Part shown: positions 42,701 to 51,237 of the stretch, in pieces
How the letters are laid out: each line of letters opens with the position of its first letter
Position numbering within the stretch: position 1 is the stretch's first letter
NCBI GenBank assembly: GCA_030655015.1
Contig: JAURWJ010000101.1
Span: forward strand, 1-64,000
Length of the DNA stretch: 64,000 bases
From: Methylotenera sp.
GTDB lineage: Bacteria > Pseudomonadota > Gammaproteobacteria > Burkholderiales > Methylophilaceae
Reading direction: 5' to 3'
Notes under the pieces: generated by a model
What the model was told of the DNA's origin: nothing
Database searches by the model: none
The model's input: only the letters and a program-made list of their open reading frames with translations
Position numbers and translations under genes: made by a program

Positions 42701-43109
42701 CGTGAATTTTCTTGTCAGGATGGGCGCGAACTTCAATTTTCTTTGTGATTAGATCGTCAATAAATTGCAGTATGCCATCTTCTGTTTCTTTGTCGTACTT
42801 GGCTTCTGAGATGTCTTTTTTAATGTCTTCAATAAACTCATCTTTGGTTTTTTCACTGTTTTTGAAAAAATCCAGGCCTTTATCATTTGCTTGCGCAAGC
42901 AGCTTATCAACATTGATGCCAACTAAAATTCTGATTTGCGGTACGTGGAGTAAAAAAGGGCGTACCTTGAAGTAACCTGAAGAGCGAAAATACCCTACGA
43001 GACTATCAAAAAACTTAATGTTTGGATTGTATTTCAATACCCCTTCAAACTTACTAATTAGGGTATTTTCATTTTCGTTAGTAAAGAATTTAGTAGTCAT
43101 CAGTAGCAT
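39789..43109 (-). CDS. SNF2-type helicase with N-terminal phospholipase-D-like nuclease domain
   Basis: KKIHAKIYIFRPDP...ITGSSNFTDAG (HKD-type); GFILADVVGLGKTIIA; LIIVDEAHKF; LMQRIGRVNRIG. Confidence 0.88.
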   Translation of the reverse strand: MLLMTTKFFTNENENTLISKFEGVLKYNPNIKFFDSLVGYFRSSGYFKVRPFLLHVPQIRILVGINVDKLLAQANDKGLDFFKNSEKTKDEFIEDIKKDISEAKYDKETEDGILQFIDDLITKKIEVRAHPDKKIHAKIYIFRPDPFNEHTQATVITGSSNFTDAGLGSGVLHNYEFNVQLNDYQDVKFATDEFEKLWAESIPLLPVDVQDIKKQTHLNDTVTPFELYVKVLTEYFDKNIDYDPDALGDLPDQFKKLSYQIDAVNEGFNMLLEHNGFILADVVGLGKTIIATLVAKKFIMKNGRDYTKILVVYPPAVEKNWKNTFREFKLDRYVKFISNGSLQKILDGHQDYWLKEDYDLIIVDEAHKFRNHTSGAFDQLQKICKAPRTNKGTISGEKSVDKKKVILVSATPLNNRPDDILHQVTLFQEPRQSTLPVANLTAFFNRHISNYKELKREDALDVEKLRDIYADIRKNIIQPITIRRSRTDLESIPAYKQDLEEQGITFPKVNPPKKVEYFMDTVLSALFLKTVDYLTDPSKLTYARYQAVASLKPEFQENYENAERISKSLAFIIKTQLVKRIESSFYAFKSSLKTFQKANARMIDMFAKDQIFIAPDLDINKLMDKGLTDEEIAAEIERISADLPKNQQFKADNFAPEFLDQLQHDAVLLDELVEAWDAVKDDPKLKEFLHKLSSEFLNPKTNLNGKLVIFSESKDTVSYLSKALIDAGREDVLIISSENRREKYDTIVENFDANYPLEIDRQKGKEQKNDYNIIITTEVLAEGVNLHRANVVIHYDTPWNSTKLMQRIGRVNRIGTSATQIYNYVFYPSAQGNEQIKLTQTAFMKIQAFHATFGEDNQIFSTDEIMDESKLFSGEYKEAEDERLKYLHELRQFKKENRAWFEKIRKLPMKSRTGRVAKDSGRPEVANGTAAFLKTSHKLEFYWIEESKPTEITPLEAFKLFKADQAEKPAALIEQHHDHVQQALNHFEQVEQDYAIERDEPTALGVKAMRVKKFLADLAKLPIATPKQQDHIKKLVALIEIGRYTKLPDKVDKVLKAAKKGTMNPPQLLQQVDLIAAEYNVKDDEVSKDVAAKFAKPQLILSESFK

Positions 43110-43172
43110 TGTTTTTATAGGTATTTAAACAACATTCTATTCGATTTTTCATTTTTGTTCATGATTATCCAC

Positions 43173-43231
43173 ATGTCGATAAAGTTGAATTTTATCGACA
43201 TGTTTTTTTAATGCGTCGATGTAATCGACAT
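43173..43231. promoter_or_regulatory. TGTCGAT/ATCGACA inverted repeats upstream of PLD-helicase
   Basis: atgtcgataaagttgaattttatcgacat...gcgtcgatgtaatcgacat. Confidence 0.75.
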
Positions 43232-43263
43232 AATTAGTTAATGGTTTGTCTCGGAAAATAATA

Positions 43264-43300
43264 TGACGTGATAAGAAAATGGCATTTTCTTATCACGTCA
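43264..43300. repeat. Perfect 17-bp inverted repeat with 3-nt loop between ardA and the helicase gene
   Basis: tgacgtgataagaaaat ggc attttcttatcacgtca. Confidence 0.92.
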
Positions 43301-43366
43301 CGTTAAACATGTATAAAAAATACTATTTTCTTTACATATAAAAACAGGGGCGTATGCCCCGTATTT

Positions 43367-43873
43367 TTATACTCCTGCCACGTTGGTGCAAGTGTAGGTT
43401 TGGTTGTTGTATTCAAATTCCACCAAGTCGCCGCCCATTTCACAATCTCGTGCAAACTTGTCATAATCAATATAATAACGGATGCTCTCAGGCACGCTAT
43501 GCAGCCAGCATTCATCAAACAACTCTTCGGCTGCCTCACGTAAGCTTGATACCGTAATGCTTGGTTCATCCACCTTGTCTAAAGCCTGGCTTAATTTGTA
43601 ACCAGCAACATTGAGTAAGTAATACAGGTTTATTTTTTCATGGTCGTCTAAGGTTTCAATGTCATCAAACCATGTGCTTAAATTGGCTTGGTTAATGCCA
43701 CATGTAATAAATAGCGCCGCGTCATCACCATCAATAAAATCAATCTCAAACTCTTCAACTTGGTTGCCGTATCGGTCGGTTAATTTGGTCGATTTTTCAG
43801 TAAACTCATTGGCGTCATTAAAGTAAAAGCCTGCTGCATCGATGTTGTATGGATTGGCATATAGTGTAGTCAT
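43367..43873 (-). CDS. ardA: ArdA-family antirestriction protein
   Basis: MTTLYANPYNIDAAGFYFNDANEFTEKSTKLTDRYGNQVEEFEIDFIDGDDAALF...YYIDYDKFARD. Confidence 0.92.
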   Translation of the reverse strand: MTTLYANPYNIDAAGFYFNDANEFTEKSTKLTDRYGNQVEEFEIDFIDGDDAALFITCGINQANLSTWFDDIETLDDHEKINLYYLLNVAGYKLSQALDKVDEPSITVSSLREAAEELFDECWLHSVPESIRYYIDYDKFARDCEMGGDLVEFEYNNQTYTCTNVAGV

Positions 43874-43994
43874 GGTTGAATCTCCTAAAAGAAAAGCGGT
43901 TGCAATTAAAAATCTGCTCTTTGCTCGTCTTCCCCATGGGGAACGGAAAGGGGGATTGGTTTTTGTGTGCAATGATTTAGAGCAGGCTGATTTG

Positions 43995-44073
43995 CCTACT
44001 CCTGATTGATATTTCGTTTACTGCTCCCCGCTCACTACGACTGGCGGGGCTGAAAACGAAAATCAGGGGTAGG
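43995..44073. promoter_or_regulatory. Large multi-segment hairpin upstream of ardA
   Basis: cctactcctgat...ttcgttt-type segments...ccccgc [12-nt loop] gcgggg...aaacgaa...atcaggggtagg: stems of 12, 8 and 6 bp. Confidence 0.7.
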
Positions 44074-44280
44074 GTTGCCTGCGAATTGCTTGGGCTTGGC
44101 TTTTAGTGCTGACGAAATTTGCAGCAGGAATGACAACGGGGTTTGGTTGGCGTGATGGTGCTAGGCAGCGCTCAAGAAAGAAAACTTAATTCAAAAACAA
44201 ATAACTATATTGACCATGTCTCATCGGGCAATATTCAAATATTACGAACAATGCCCTTATTTCTAGTTCAAGTAATTATA

Positions 44281-46710
44281 TTATGAGCGAGCTCTAACTG
44301 TTAATGCTGTTTGTATGTCTGAAATTGTTGCACCACTAGACTGAAGCGCTCTTCTAAGTTCATTAAATACTGGTGCTGTTTTTTCAACGTCTTCTATTGT
44401 TAGAATTACCGAAAATGGAATACCATCCTCTGGAATGACTTCGCCAGCTCGCGTGATTGCATCAACGACAAGTCTCCATTGTGAAGAGTCTCCAACACCA
44501 CTTTTAGTTATGCGCTGCCTTTTTTTTATCGGCCACCATTTTTGGCCATGCTCAATTCTCTCTTTTTCAAGCGTGCTATCTGAATCACTTTGAAAAAATC
44601 CACGATATGAAACTTCTCCTGTGTTCGTGTTAATTTTTTCCTGACGTAGGTAGGCGTCCATATTAACTCGAACATATTCAGCATCATAACTTTGTACGGT
44701 AAACGGTTTATAAACCAGCGTCATTGTTACCTTACCTCTACATTTGCCGCCTTCACTAACGAGGCTTGCTGGCCATGAGAATGGAAATACCAATTCATGC
44801 CTACCAATCATTGTTCCATTAAAAACAAGTGTAATTGCATATTCGTCTGTAATTAGCGAGTTCAATGCATTACGTGGCACTCCATGACCTACAAAATCTT
44901 TTGCTATATGACTAAGCGATTTGTTATTTAATGCCTTGAGTGGCTCAGCATTATGTACAAGTATTCCAATTAAAGTTTCTCTAGGAATGTCGCCTTCTAT
45001 AATATGGTTTAGGTTAGCTAATGTTTTAGCTACTAACGGGGCTGCATAACTTGTTCCGCATCCTTGAACAATATCCCCACCTAATCCTATCGAAAACAAA
45101 CCACTATTTTCTTCAAATCTGCCTCCAATGTGAGCCAGGTCTGGCTTAGCACCTAGAGCTGTTCCTGGGCCTCTTCTGGTGTATTCAGCGGGTATTAAAT
45201 CCATGTCTTCTGATGGTGGGTTTAGCGCACCTACAACTACGGAGCGAATACTATCGGCAGGCTGAAAAATTCTGTCTTGTCCTAAGTATCTATATTCAGC
45301 AAGCATTCTTAATACATGATCAGCATCTGAAGGCCACGGATTTCTTTTAAGCTTTTCATCAAGATTTCCCGCGGGTAAGAGAAAAATTACATCGTGTTTA
45401 TCAGAAATTTCATCAATCATTGCAGCAAATACGCTGTATGAATCATCTTCTACTCGCCTTAAAACCGAAAGTGACATGTTGAAAATTCGAGCTCCACTTG
45501 TTTTTGCATCAACAAGCTCAACATCTAGCTGCTCAAGAAAATCAATAAACCCATTCGGATAATAATCCTGATATTTAGCAGGATCGGTAGCATGTAACCC
45601 TAAATCATAAATTTTACATGGAGACTCTTGAAGGTATTCAGAGGGATTTAATGTGCCACCCAAAGCGGTTAGCCCGCCGATAAATGTTCCGTGCGATACA
45701 TCTTGTGCTTCAGCATCTAAAAAATCAGTAGATCCTTCCAACCATGGATTTAGTATACCTTTGCTGTTTACTCCAGTATCAATTATGCCAAGAATAGGGT
45801 ATTTTGCACCTGCATCAGGGGCTGATATGTCTACCATTACCCCTGTAGGATGTTGCATAGATTGGGTTTGGTTGATTACTGGGGGTAACATTATCTTTCT
45901 AACTAATGGTTCCGCTTCTAGAAATGTTAACAATTGTTGATGTATTGCCATATCAACTCTTCTTGATGCATTGGTATATTCAGAGGCCACTTTTATAACC
46001 AATAGTGGCGCTGAGCTCCACTTTTCCTCTAGCTCTTCAACAATGACAGGTAAGTTAAGTGCTTTAATACCTTTAACTAGCCTTTCAATCTCTGCTAAAA
46101 GCCGATTTTCATATAACCCATGTTGACGTTTTGCAATTGATTTTTTAGTGACAAACATCTGTACCAAATACATTCCGCCAGTGCGAGGATTGGACAGCCA
46201 ATCCACTGCCTGCTCAATAGAGAAGTTTCTTCTGTCTTCAGGCCGGTGCAGCCTTATTTCAGACACTCCACCTACTTCACTTCGCTCTCTAGATGGTTTA
46301 GCTTGACGATTACCTTTATGGTCAAGTTCCCAATTTGTATTTTCTTCAGCTTTGTTTATTGAGGCTTCTACGTCCGTAATGTTTTCAGGTGTAAGCTCTA
46401 CAAACATTTCACCTATGGCACCACCACCAACTTCTTGTACTTTGTTTTCTGGGAATAGTTTTTTAATTGGTCTGTGTGATTTTGCCCATGCTTCGCTACT
46501 TAGAACTACGTGTGCATAGTTTACGGATCTACCTTCAAGATTAAACTTGTCTCGTATACTGCTAATGTCACCTAGTAGTTTTTGTTTGTGCTTAATGAAC
46601 CCTTCATCAAATCCAGCGTAAAAATCTTTAGATGCACCAAAACCACCAGGCGTGGCAAGTTGGATATAGTTTTGAGTATTTAATACGATTTGAACTGGAT
46701 TGTTAGCCAT
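44281..46710 (-). CDS. S8 (subtilisin-like) serine protease
   Basis: Triad motifs: ILGIIDTGVNS (D), DVSHGTFIGG (H), GCGTSYAAPLVA (S). Confidence 0.9.
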   Translation of the reverse strand: MANNPVQIVLNTQNYIQLATPGGFGASKDFYAGFDEGFIKHKQKLLGDISSIRDKFNLEGRSVNYAHVVLSSEAWAKSHRPIKKLFPENKVQEVGGGAIGEMFVELTPENITDVEASINKAEENTNWELDHKGNRQAKPSRERSEVGGVSEIRLHRPEDRRNFSIEQAVDWLSNPRTGGMYLVQMFVTKKSIAKRQHGLYENRLLAEIERLVKGIKALNLPVIVEELEEKWSSAPLLVIKVASEYTNASRRVDMAIHQQLLTFLEAEPLVRKIMLPPVINQTQSMQHPTGVMVDISAPDAGAKYPILGIIDTGVNSKGILNPWLEGSTDFLDAEAQDVSHGTFIGGLTALGGTLNPSEYLQESPCKIYDLGLHATDPAKYQDYYPNGFIDFLEQLDVELVDAKTSGARIFNMSLSVLRRVEDDSYSVFAAMIDEISDKHDVIFLLPAGNLDEKLKRNPWPSDADHVLRMLAEYRYLGQDRIFQPADSIRSVVVGALNPPSEDMDLIPAEYTRRGPGTALGAKPDLAHIGGRFEENSGLFSIGLGGDIVQGCGTSYAAPLVAKTLANLNHIIEGDIPRETLIGILVHNAEPLKALNNKSLSHIAKDFVGHGVPRNALNSLITDEYAITLVFNGTMIGRHELVFPFSWPASLVSEGGKCRGKVTMTLVYKPFTVQSYDAEYVRVNMDAYLRQEKINTNTGEVSYRGFFQSDSDSTLEKERIEHGQKWWPIKKRQRITKSGVGDSSQWRLVVDAITRAGEVIPEDGIPFSVILTIEDVEKTAPVFNELRRALQSSGATISDIQTALTVRARS

Positions 46711-46721
46711 TATTTTTCCCC

Positions 46722-47906
46722 TTAGGCAGCTTTACCGCGTTTTAGCCATCTACTAATTGTTGATTGATCTTTATGGAAAAGCTGTGCAAGCTCATCTTGT
46801 CTAAAGTTAAAATCAATGTCATCTGCCAATACTCTTGCCAAGTCCTCATGATCGGAAAGGAAAAGCTTACGTCTTGGTGAATTTACATGGTCGGCACTAA
46901 GGTGAACATTAAGTCTTAATGCATCCATTACGCTAAAATCTGATTGTTCTCGCATAACTTGATACCTTTTTAATGCGTTGCATAGTGCCTCAATTTCAGC
47001 GCCACTATACCCATCGGTTATCCATGCAAGAAAATCACGTTCAACGTTTGTTGCTTCTATGCCCTCTAAGTATTTATGAACAATACTATTCCTTGAAACT
47101 ACATCAGGTTTTGGTACGAAAATTCTAGCGTCAAATCTTCTCCAAATAGCAGAGTCGAGCAACTGCTCATGATTTGTTATAGCTATTGTGAATCCAGTTG
47201 ATGAGCGCTCATCTAGACATTGAAGTAATGTATTTACTACACGTTTGATTTCACCAACTTCGTGTGGATCGTCTCTAATCTTGGCTACTGCATCAAACTC
47301 ATCTAATAGAAGAATGCATTTATAACGATTAGCAAATTCAAATAAAGTCGCTATGTTCCTTGCGGTCGTTCCCAAAAATGAAGAGATTAGTCCATCCAAC
47401 CTAGCGGTGACTAATGGTAAAGACAATCTTGACGCTACAACATGAGCTAACTTTGTTTTACCTGTTCCAGGTGCTCCAAATATTAGACAGTTCAAAGGTG
47501 GCCTTATACCAGCTAATTTAAGCTTATCTAAATGAGCCCATTCATCTGCTAATGAGTCAATTGCAGCCTGAAGTGACTCGTTGAGGATTGGTGGTTCAAC
47601 ATCAGATAGCTTCGAAGGCAATAGAACTGTTGCAAGCGATGCGCCAGTTTCTCTGTCTACTGGAGGGATAATGCTTAACGGCATCGTCTCTCCGTTTAGA
47701 GCCTGACGAGATAAAATTACCCGACTAGGCTCAATCTTGCCACTTTGTTCGATTCCAGTTAAAAGTTTTGCCAATGAAACGGCTTGATCTTCATCGCCCT
47801 GTTTCTCTAACGCCTTTACCAGTCTATCAACATGGCGCTTCAACGCATCAGTTGGGTTTTGCATAGCAGTTCGGCAAACAGCAAGAACTATTGAAAAGTT
47901 TTCCAT
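46722..47906 (-). CDS. AAA+ ATPase with C-terminal HTH
   Basis: IFGAPGTGKTKLAHVVA Walker A; CILLLDEFDAV Walker B; C-terminal FRQDELAQLFHKDQSTISRWLKRG. Confidence 0.9.
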   Translation of the reverse strand: MENFSIVLAVCRTAMQNPTDALKRHVDRLVKALEKQGDEDQAVSLAKLLTGIEQSGKIEPSRVILSRQALNGETMPLSIIPPVDRETGASLATVLLPSKLSDVEPPILNESLQAAIDSLADEWAHLDKLKLAGIRPPLNCLIFGAPGTGKTKLAHVVASRLSLPLVTARLDGLISSFLGTTARNIATLFEFANRYKCILLLDEFDAVAKIRDDPHEVGEIKRVVNTLLQCLDERSSTGFTIAITNHEQLLDSAIWRRFDARIFVPKPDVVSRNSIVHKYLEGIEATNVERDFLAWITDGYSGAEIEALCNALKRYQVMREQSDFSVMDALRLNVHLSADHVNSPRRKLFLSDHEDLARVLADDIDFNFRQDELAQLFHKDQSTISRWLKRGKAA

Positions 47907-47927
47907 ATGACTAAAAATTACCTTATA

Positions 47928-48016
47928 TGCATTAAATTTAACTAATTTGCATTATAGCAATATTTTTTTGCAATTATCAATATTATTTATGCATAATATT
48001 AAATTAAAATGCATTA
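47928..48016. promoter_or_regulatory. TGCATTA repeats in the AT-rich region upstream of the AAA/S8 operon
   Basis: TGCATTA at 47928, 47948, 48010 and TGCATAA at 47990. Confidence 0.65.
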
Positions 48017-48339
48017 TTTAACAATAGGATGCGGCTTTTGTATTTTTAAATGTCCAACTTTTTGAATTGCTTCAATTACTTCTGTATAAAGTTATTTTTT
48101 AAAGGCGCTTTTATAGCAGGCCACTCACCCCAAGGTGAGTGAAGCTATTTTTCTGCCCAAGCATAAAAATGGCTGTGCCTGTTTTAACTGCCGACAGGTG
48201 GTTAAAATTGCCCCTCGTTCAGAGTGGCAACACAAGCTGCGATAGTCGCACCCTAGTGCGGATAAGACCTTGTTAGCGAAGCGTTCGCCCCAGCGAAACA
48301 AGGGCGTGCGTAGCTGCCGTCGTCGGTGACAGCTCAAGC

Positions 48340-48474
48340 TGGCGCTCGACCAAAGAAGATAATATGTAGCGTCCAGCGAAACCCAGAACATTGTGGCGGG
48401 CAACTTTTAGTAAGCGTGTCTGCGTCAGCAGATTCGTGTCTAAATGTTGTGTTTTCTTCTTTGGTCGAGCGCCA
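48340..48474. repeat. 20-bp perfect inverted repeat (tggcgctcgaccaaagaaga / tcttctttggtcgagcgcca), candidate oriT region
   Basis: Arms 48340-48359 and 48455-48474 in a large non-coding gap next to relaxase genes. Confidence 0.75.
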
Positions 48475-48787
48475 GCGACGGCGACGGCAGGTGAATTTGA
48501 TGGGTGGCAAGCGTACAGCGCAGATGCATATCAAAGAGGCTGAAAGCCTACCAAGTGAAGCAGGCGTCCAGACTGGTAACGTGAGGTGAATGCTGATGCT
48601 GCTTGGCGTCCAGCCATGTCAGATTAGCAGAGGATGGCTTCCTAAAAACTTATGCAGACCAACTGCATAAGCTTTCGATTTTAAATATTAGGCGGTTAAG
48701 ATGGTGAGCATAGTTGGATAAGTTACAAGGGAAAGTCGTTTATTCTATGGTGCTTATCCAACTATGTTGTCCATCAGCCCAGATAAG

Positions 48788-49501
48788 TTATTGGCTTGGC
48801 GGCCAGTTATCAAGTGCATACACGGGAAATCTGGCACGATGCCTTTCGGTAATGGGTACGCGTTCGCCTACAACTGGTACTGCTTTAATCAATTCAAACA
48901 TACGAATTAGCCTAGGTGCAAAGCTTGGATCTGGGCACACGTAATGCACTTTGGCATACGCATCGCGCTTCATCATTTGTAGGTAAATTGCAAAGATGGC
49001 TTCATAGCGTTTTAATGTTTTGATGCTACGTTCTAATTCGATAGCCACGATTTGACCTTCAGTATTTGTGGCAATAGCATCAGGCCGCTTTTTAATATCT
49101 TTGGGTAAACGATTGCCAGGTATCCAGTTCGTCCAACCTGCACGTTCTGCTATCAGCCTAGCACGCTGAATATCTAAGTAATGCGCTATTGTCATGATGG
49201 ATAGTTTGCTTGGTTCAAAGTATGGCCTGATTTGCATAGTTTCGTTTTCAGTCCAAGCAAAGGCTAAACCTTGTGGTGTAATACCCCAAAGACTTAGCCT
49301 TAAAGTGCTAACTTTGAATCTCAGTAAAAACCCGTCACGCTCCATTTGGCAAATAGTCTTGAATGCTGCTGGCTCTGACAAACCTAGCACACCTGCCAGG
49401 TTTGTCAGATTGCTCCAAGTTTCATCACGTAAAAAGCGTAATACGACCTCACGTTTGGATTGCGCTCGTGCACAGCGTTGTTGATATGAGTTAATCAACA
49501 T
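48788..49501 (-). CDS. MobC-like (CloDF13/MOBC type) relaxase or Replic_Relax-family mobilization protein
   Basis: N-terminal wHTH; KRPDAIATNTEGQIVAIELERSIKTLKRYEAI fits PD-(D/E)xK-type relaxase; adjacent to coupling protein. Confidence 0.65.
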   Translation of the reverse strand: MLINSYQQRCARAQSKREVVLRFLRDETWSNLTNLAGVLGLSEPAAFKTICQMERDGFLLRFKVSTLRLSLWGITPQGLAFAWTENETMQIRPYFEPSKLSIMTIAHYLDIQRARLIAERAGWTNWIPGNRLPKDIKKRPDAIATNTEGQIVAIELERSIKTLKRYEAIFAIYLQMMKRDAYAKVHYVCPDPSFAPRLIRMFELIKAVPVVGERVPITERHRARFPVYALDNWPPSQ

Positions 49502-51233
49502 CGAGCATACTCTGCGCAGTGGTTAGTGACGCATTATTCATTTTACGTCCAACATCAGTTGGCTGTGATGATTGCTTAATTGCAATAGGTGTTGTTGCCT
49601 TAGTGCTTTTATTGACCAAAATAGGTGATGTAAAAAAGAACTTGGCTAGACCAGCGCCAAACAAGACAGCGCAACGTTCTGGCAAGGCTTGTAGCATGTT
49701 GGTGTCAATCAGGTTGCGTTCAGCTTGTCGTAGTGTGCGCTCGCTATTTCTGGTTTCTGTCAGTCCTGCATTGGTCTTTACTTGGCGTATTTCATCATCC
49801 ACCAAAATTAAACCACTCATGCGTGCTAGCCAGTCTGCCGTGTCAGGGTCTTGAACCATATAGGCCAGTTTGATAGCACAGTTCTCATTTACCGATGCTA
49901 CAACTGAGTCCGCATCCAAGTCTGCTGGGCAGTCACGCAAATCGCCTAATGATTGATGTGCAATAATGACGTGAGCACGTTTGTCACGAATAGCCCCCAA
50001 AGCTTCTAATGATGGACGCGAAATCAGAAATTTGAACTCATCCATAAATAGGCATACATGACGTGCAGATTCACGATCACGAGACTCTATAAACTGAATC
50101 ATAGATAACACAAATATGCGTTGTAGTTTAAGAATGCGCGGATTTCGCATTGAGCCACGCACATATATTACTGCGCCTTGTTGCATTAGTTTTGCTAAAT
50201 CCACACCATGTGTAATATTCACCGCAGCGACTAAACCAATTTCCTCCAAGTCCGATACGAATTTCTTGCCTGCCTCAGCAATGTCTGGTTGTTGTTCAAT
50301 GAGTAATTGCAATGAATTAATTAGCGTTGTTTGGTTGCTATAGGCTAAGTTGGCAAATATGCGTGCTGCGCGCCTATCATCTAAGCGGTAAAAGTCTGCA
50401 TCCGTGCCTTTTTCCCCAAGTGAAAAGCCCGCGGATAATAACTCTTCAATCTCGGTCGCATTTTTTTCCTGTAATGGATTCCATTGCGCGGCTTCAGCTA
50501 GCAAGTCGATATAAACATAAGGTACACCAGCCTCTTGCGCGGCTTTATGCATCACATGTGGTAAAAATTCATCATTTTTAGGATCTACTACAATGACACA
50601 TTCACCTGATGACAAAGCCTGTGTCAACAAGACGCCTGCCGCAACACCTTTGCCTGAGCCTGTGGTGCCAATGATGTCAAGGTGTGTTTTGCACCATTTA
50701 TCTAAAGGAATATAAACAGGCTGCTTTTGTTCATTTAAGCCAAAGAATATGCCACGTTTCAAGTTAAAATATTTCTCAGGGGCATAAGACTTCAGCGCAT
50801 TTGGTAAATGCACACCAATTTGACGAATATCAGTCTTGCGGTTACGCTCAACACGGCTGGTTTTAGTGAGGCGGTGTTTAATCACTTCAATAACACTTGA
50901 GCCATATCGTATTGTGTACCACACAAAGATGGTGCTCAATATAGCCTCTAGAATAAATCCCCACAAATAATATGGTGCTAAATAAAACTCCTTGCCTGCA
51001 ACATACTGAGAGATGTAAGGGATTGCAAAATAAAATCCGATTTGGAAGATTAAAGGCAACATCGCTAGGCGTATAAAATATCCACTGGCTTTATTGCTAC
51101 GATTTACCCATGCCAATGAAACACAAAAGCCAAACAGCAATCCAGTGGCTGGCCATAGCAGGTCTAAGTAATGAATCCATTGATTTAAAAAATCAATAAT
51201 GAGTGCGTTAAGTTTATTCAAAATATCTTGCAT
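49491..51233 (-). CDS. Type IV coupling protein (TraD/VirD4/MobB-like)
   Basis: TM region; IGTTGSGKGVAAGVLL Walker A; VCLFMDEFKFL; VIIAHQSLGDL. Confidence 0.9.
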   Translation of the reverse strand: MQDILNKLNALIIDFLNQWIHYLDLLWPATGLLFGFCVSLAWVNRSNKASGYFIRLAMLPLIFQIGFYFAIPYISQYVAGKEFYLAPYYLWGFILEAILSTIFVWYTIRYGSSVIEVIKHRLTKTSRVERNRKTDIRQIGVHLPNALKSYAPEKYFNLKRGIFFGLNEQKQPVYIPLDKWCKTHLDIIGTTGSGKGVAAGVLLTQALSSGECVIVVDPKNDEFLPHVMHKAAQEAGVPYVYIDLLAEAAQWNPLQEKNATEIEELLSAGFSLGEKGTDADFYRLDDRRAARIFANLAYSNQTTLINSLQLLIEQQPDIAEAGKKFVSDLEEIGLVAAVNITHGVDLAKLMQQGAVIYVRGSMRNPRILKLQRIFVLSMIQFIESRDRESARHVCLFMDEFKFLISRPSLEALGAIRDKRAHVIIAHQSLGDLRDCPADLDADSVVASVNENCAIKLAYMVQDPDTADWLARMSGLILVDDEIRQVKTNAGLTETRNSERTLRQAERNLIDTNMLQALPERCAVLFGAGLAKFFFTSPILVNKSTKATTPIAIKQSSQPTDVGRKMNNASLTTAQSMLDVD

Positions 51234-51237
51234 AGCA

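Noticed and set aside
48125-48589. Short ORFs on both strands in the repeat-rich gap
   Set aside because: Arise inside inverted-repeat non-coding DNA, overlap each other and show no protein motif; region better explained as a possible oriT.
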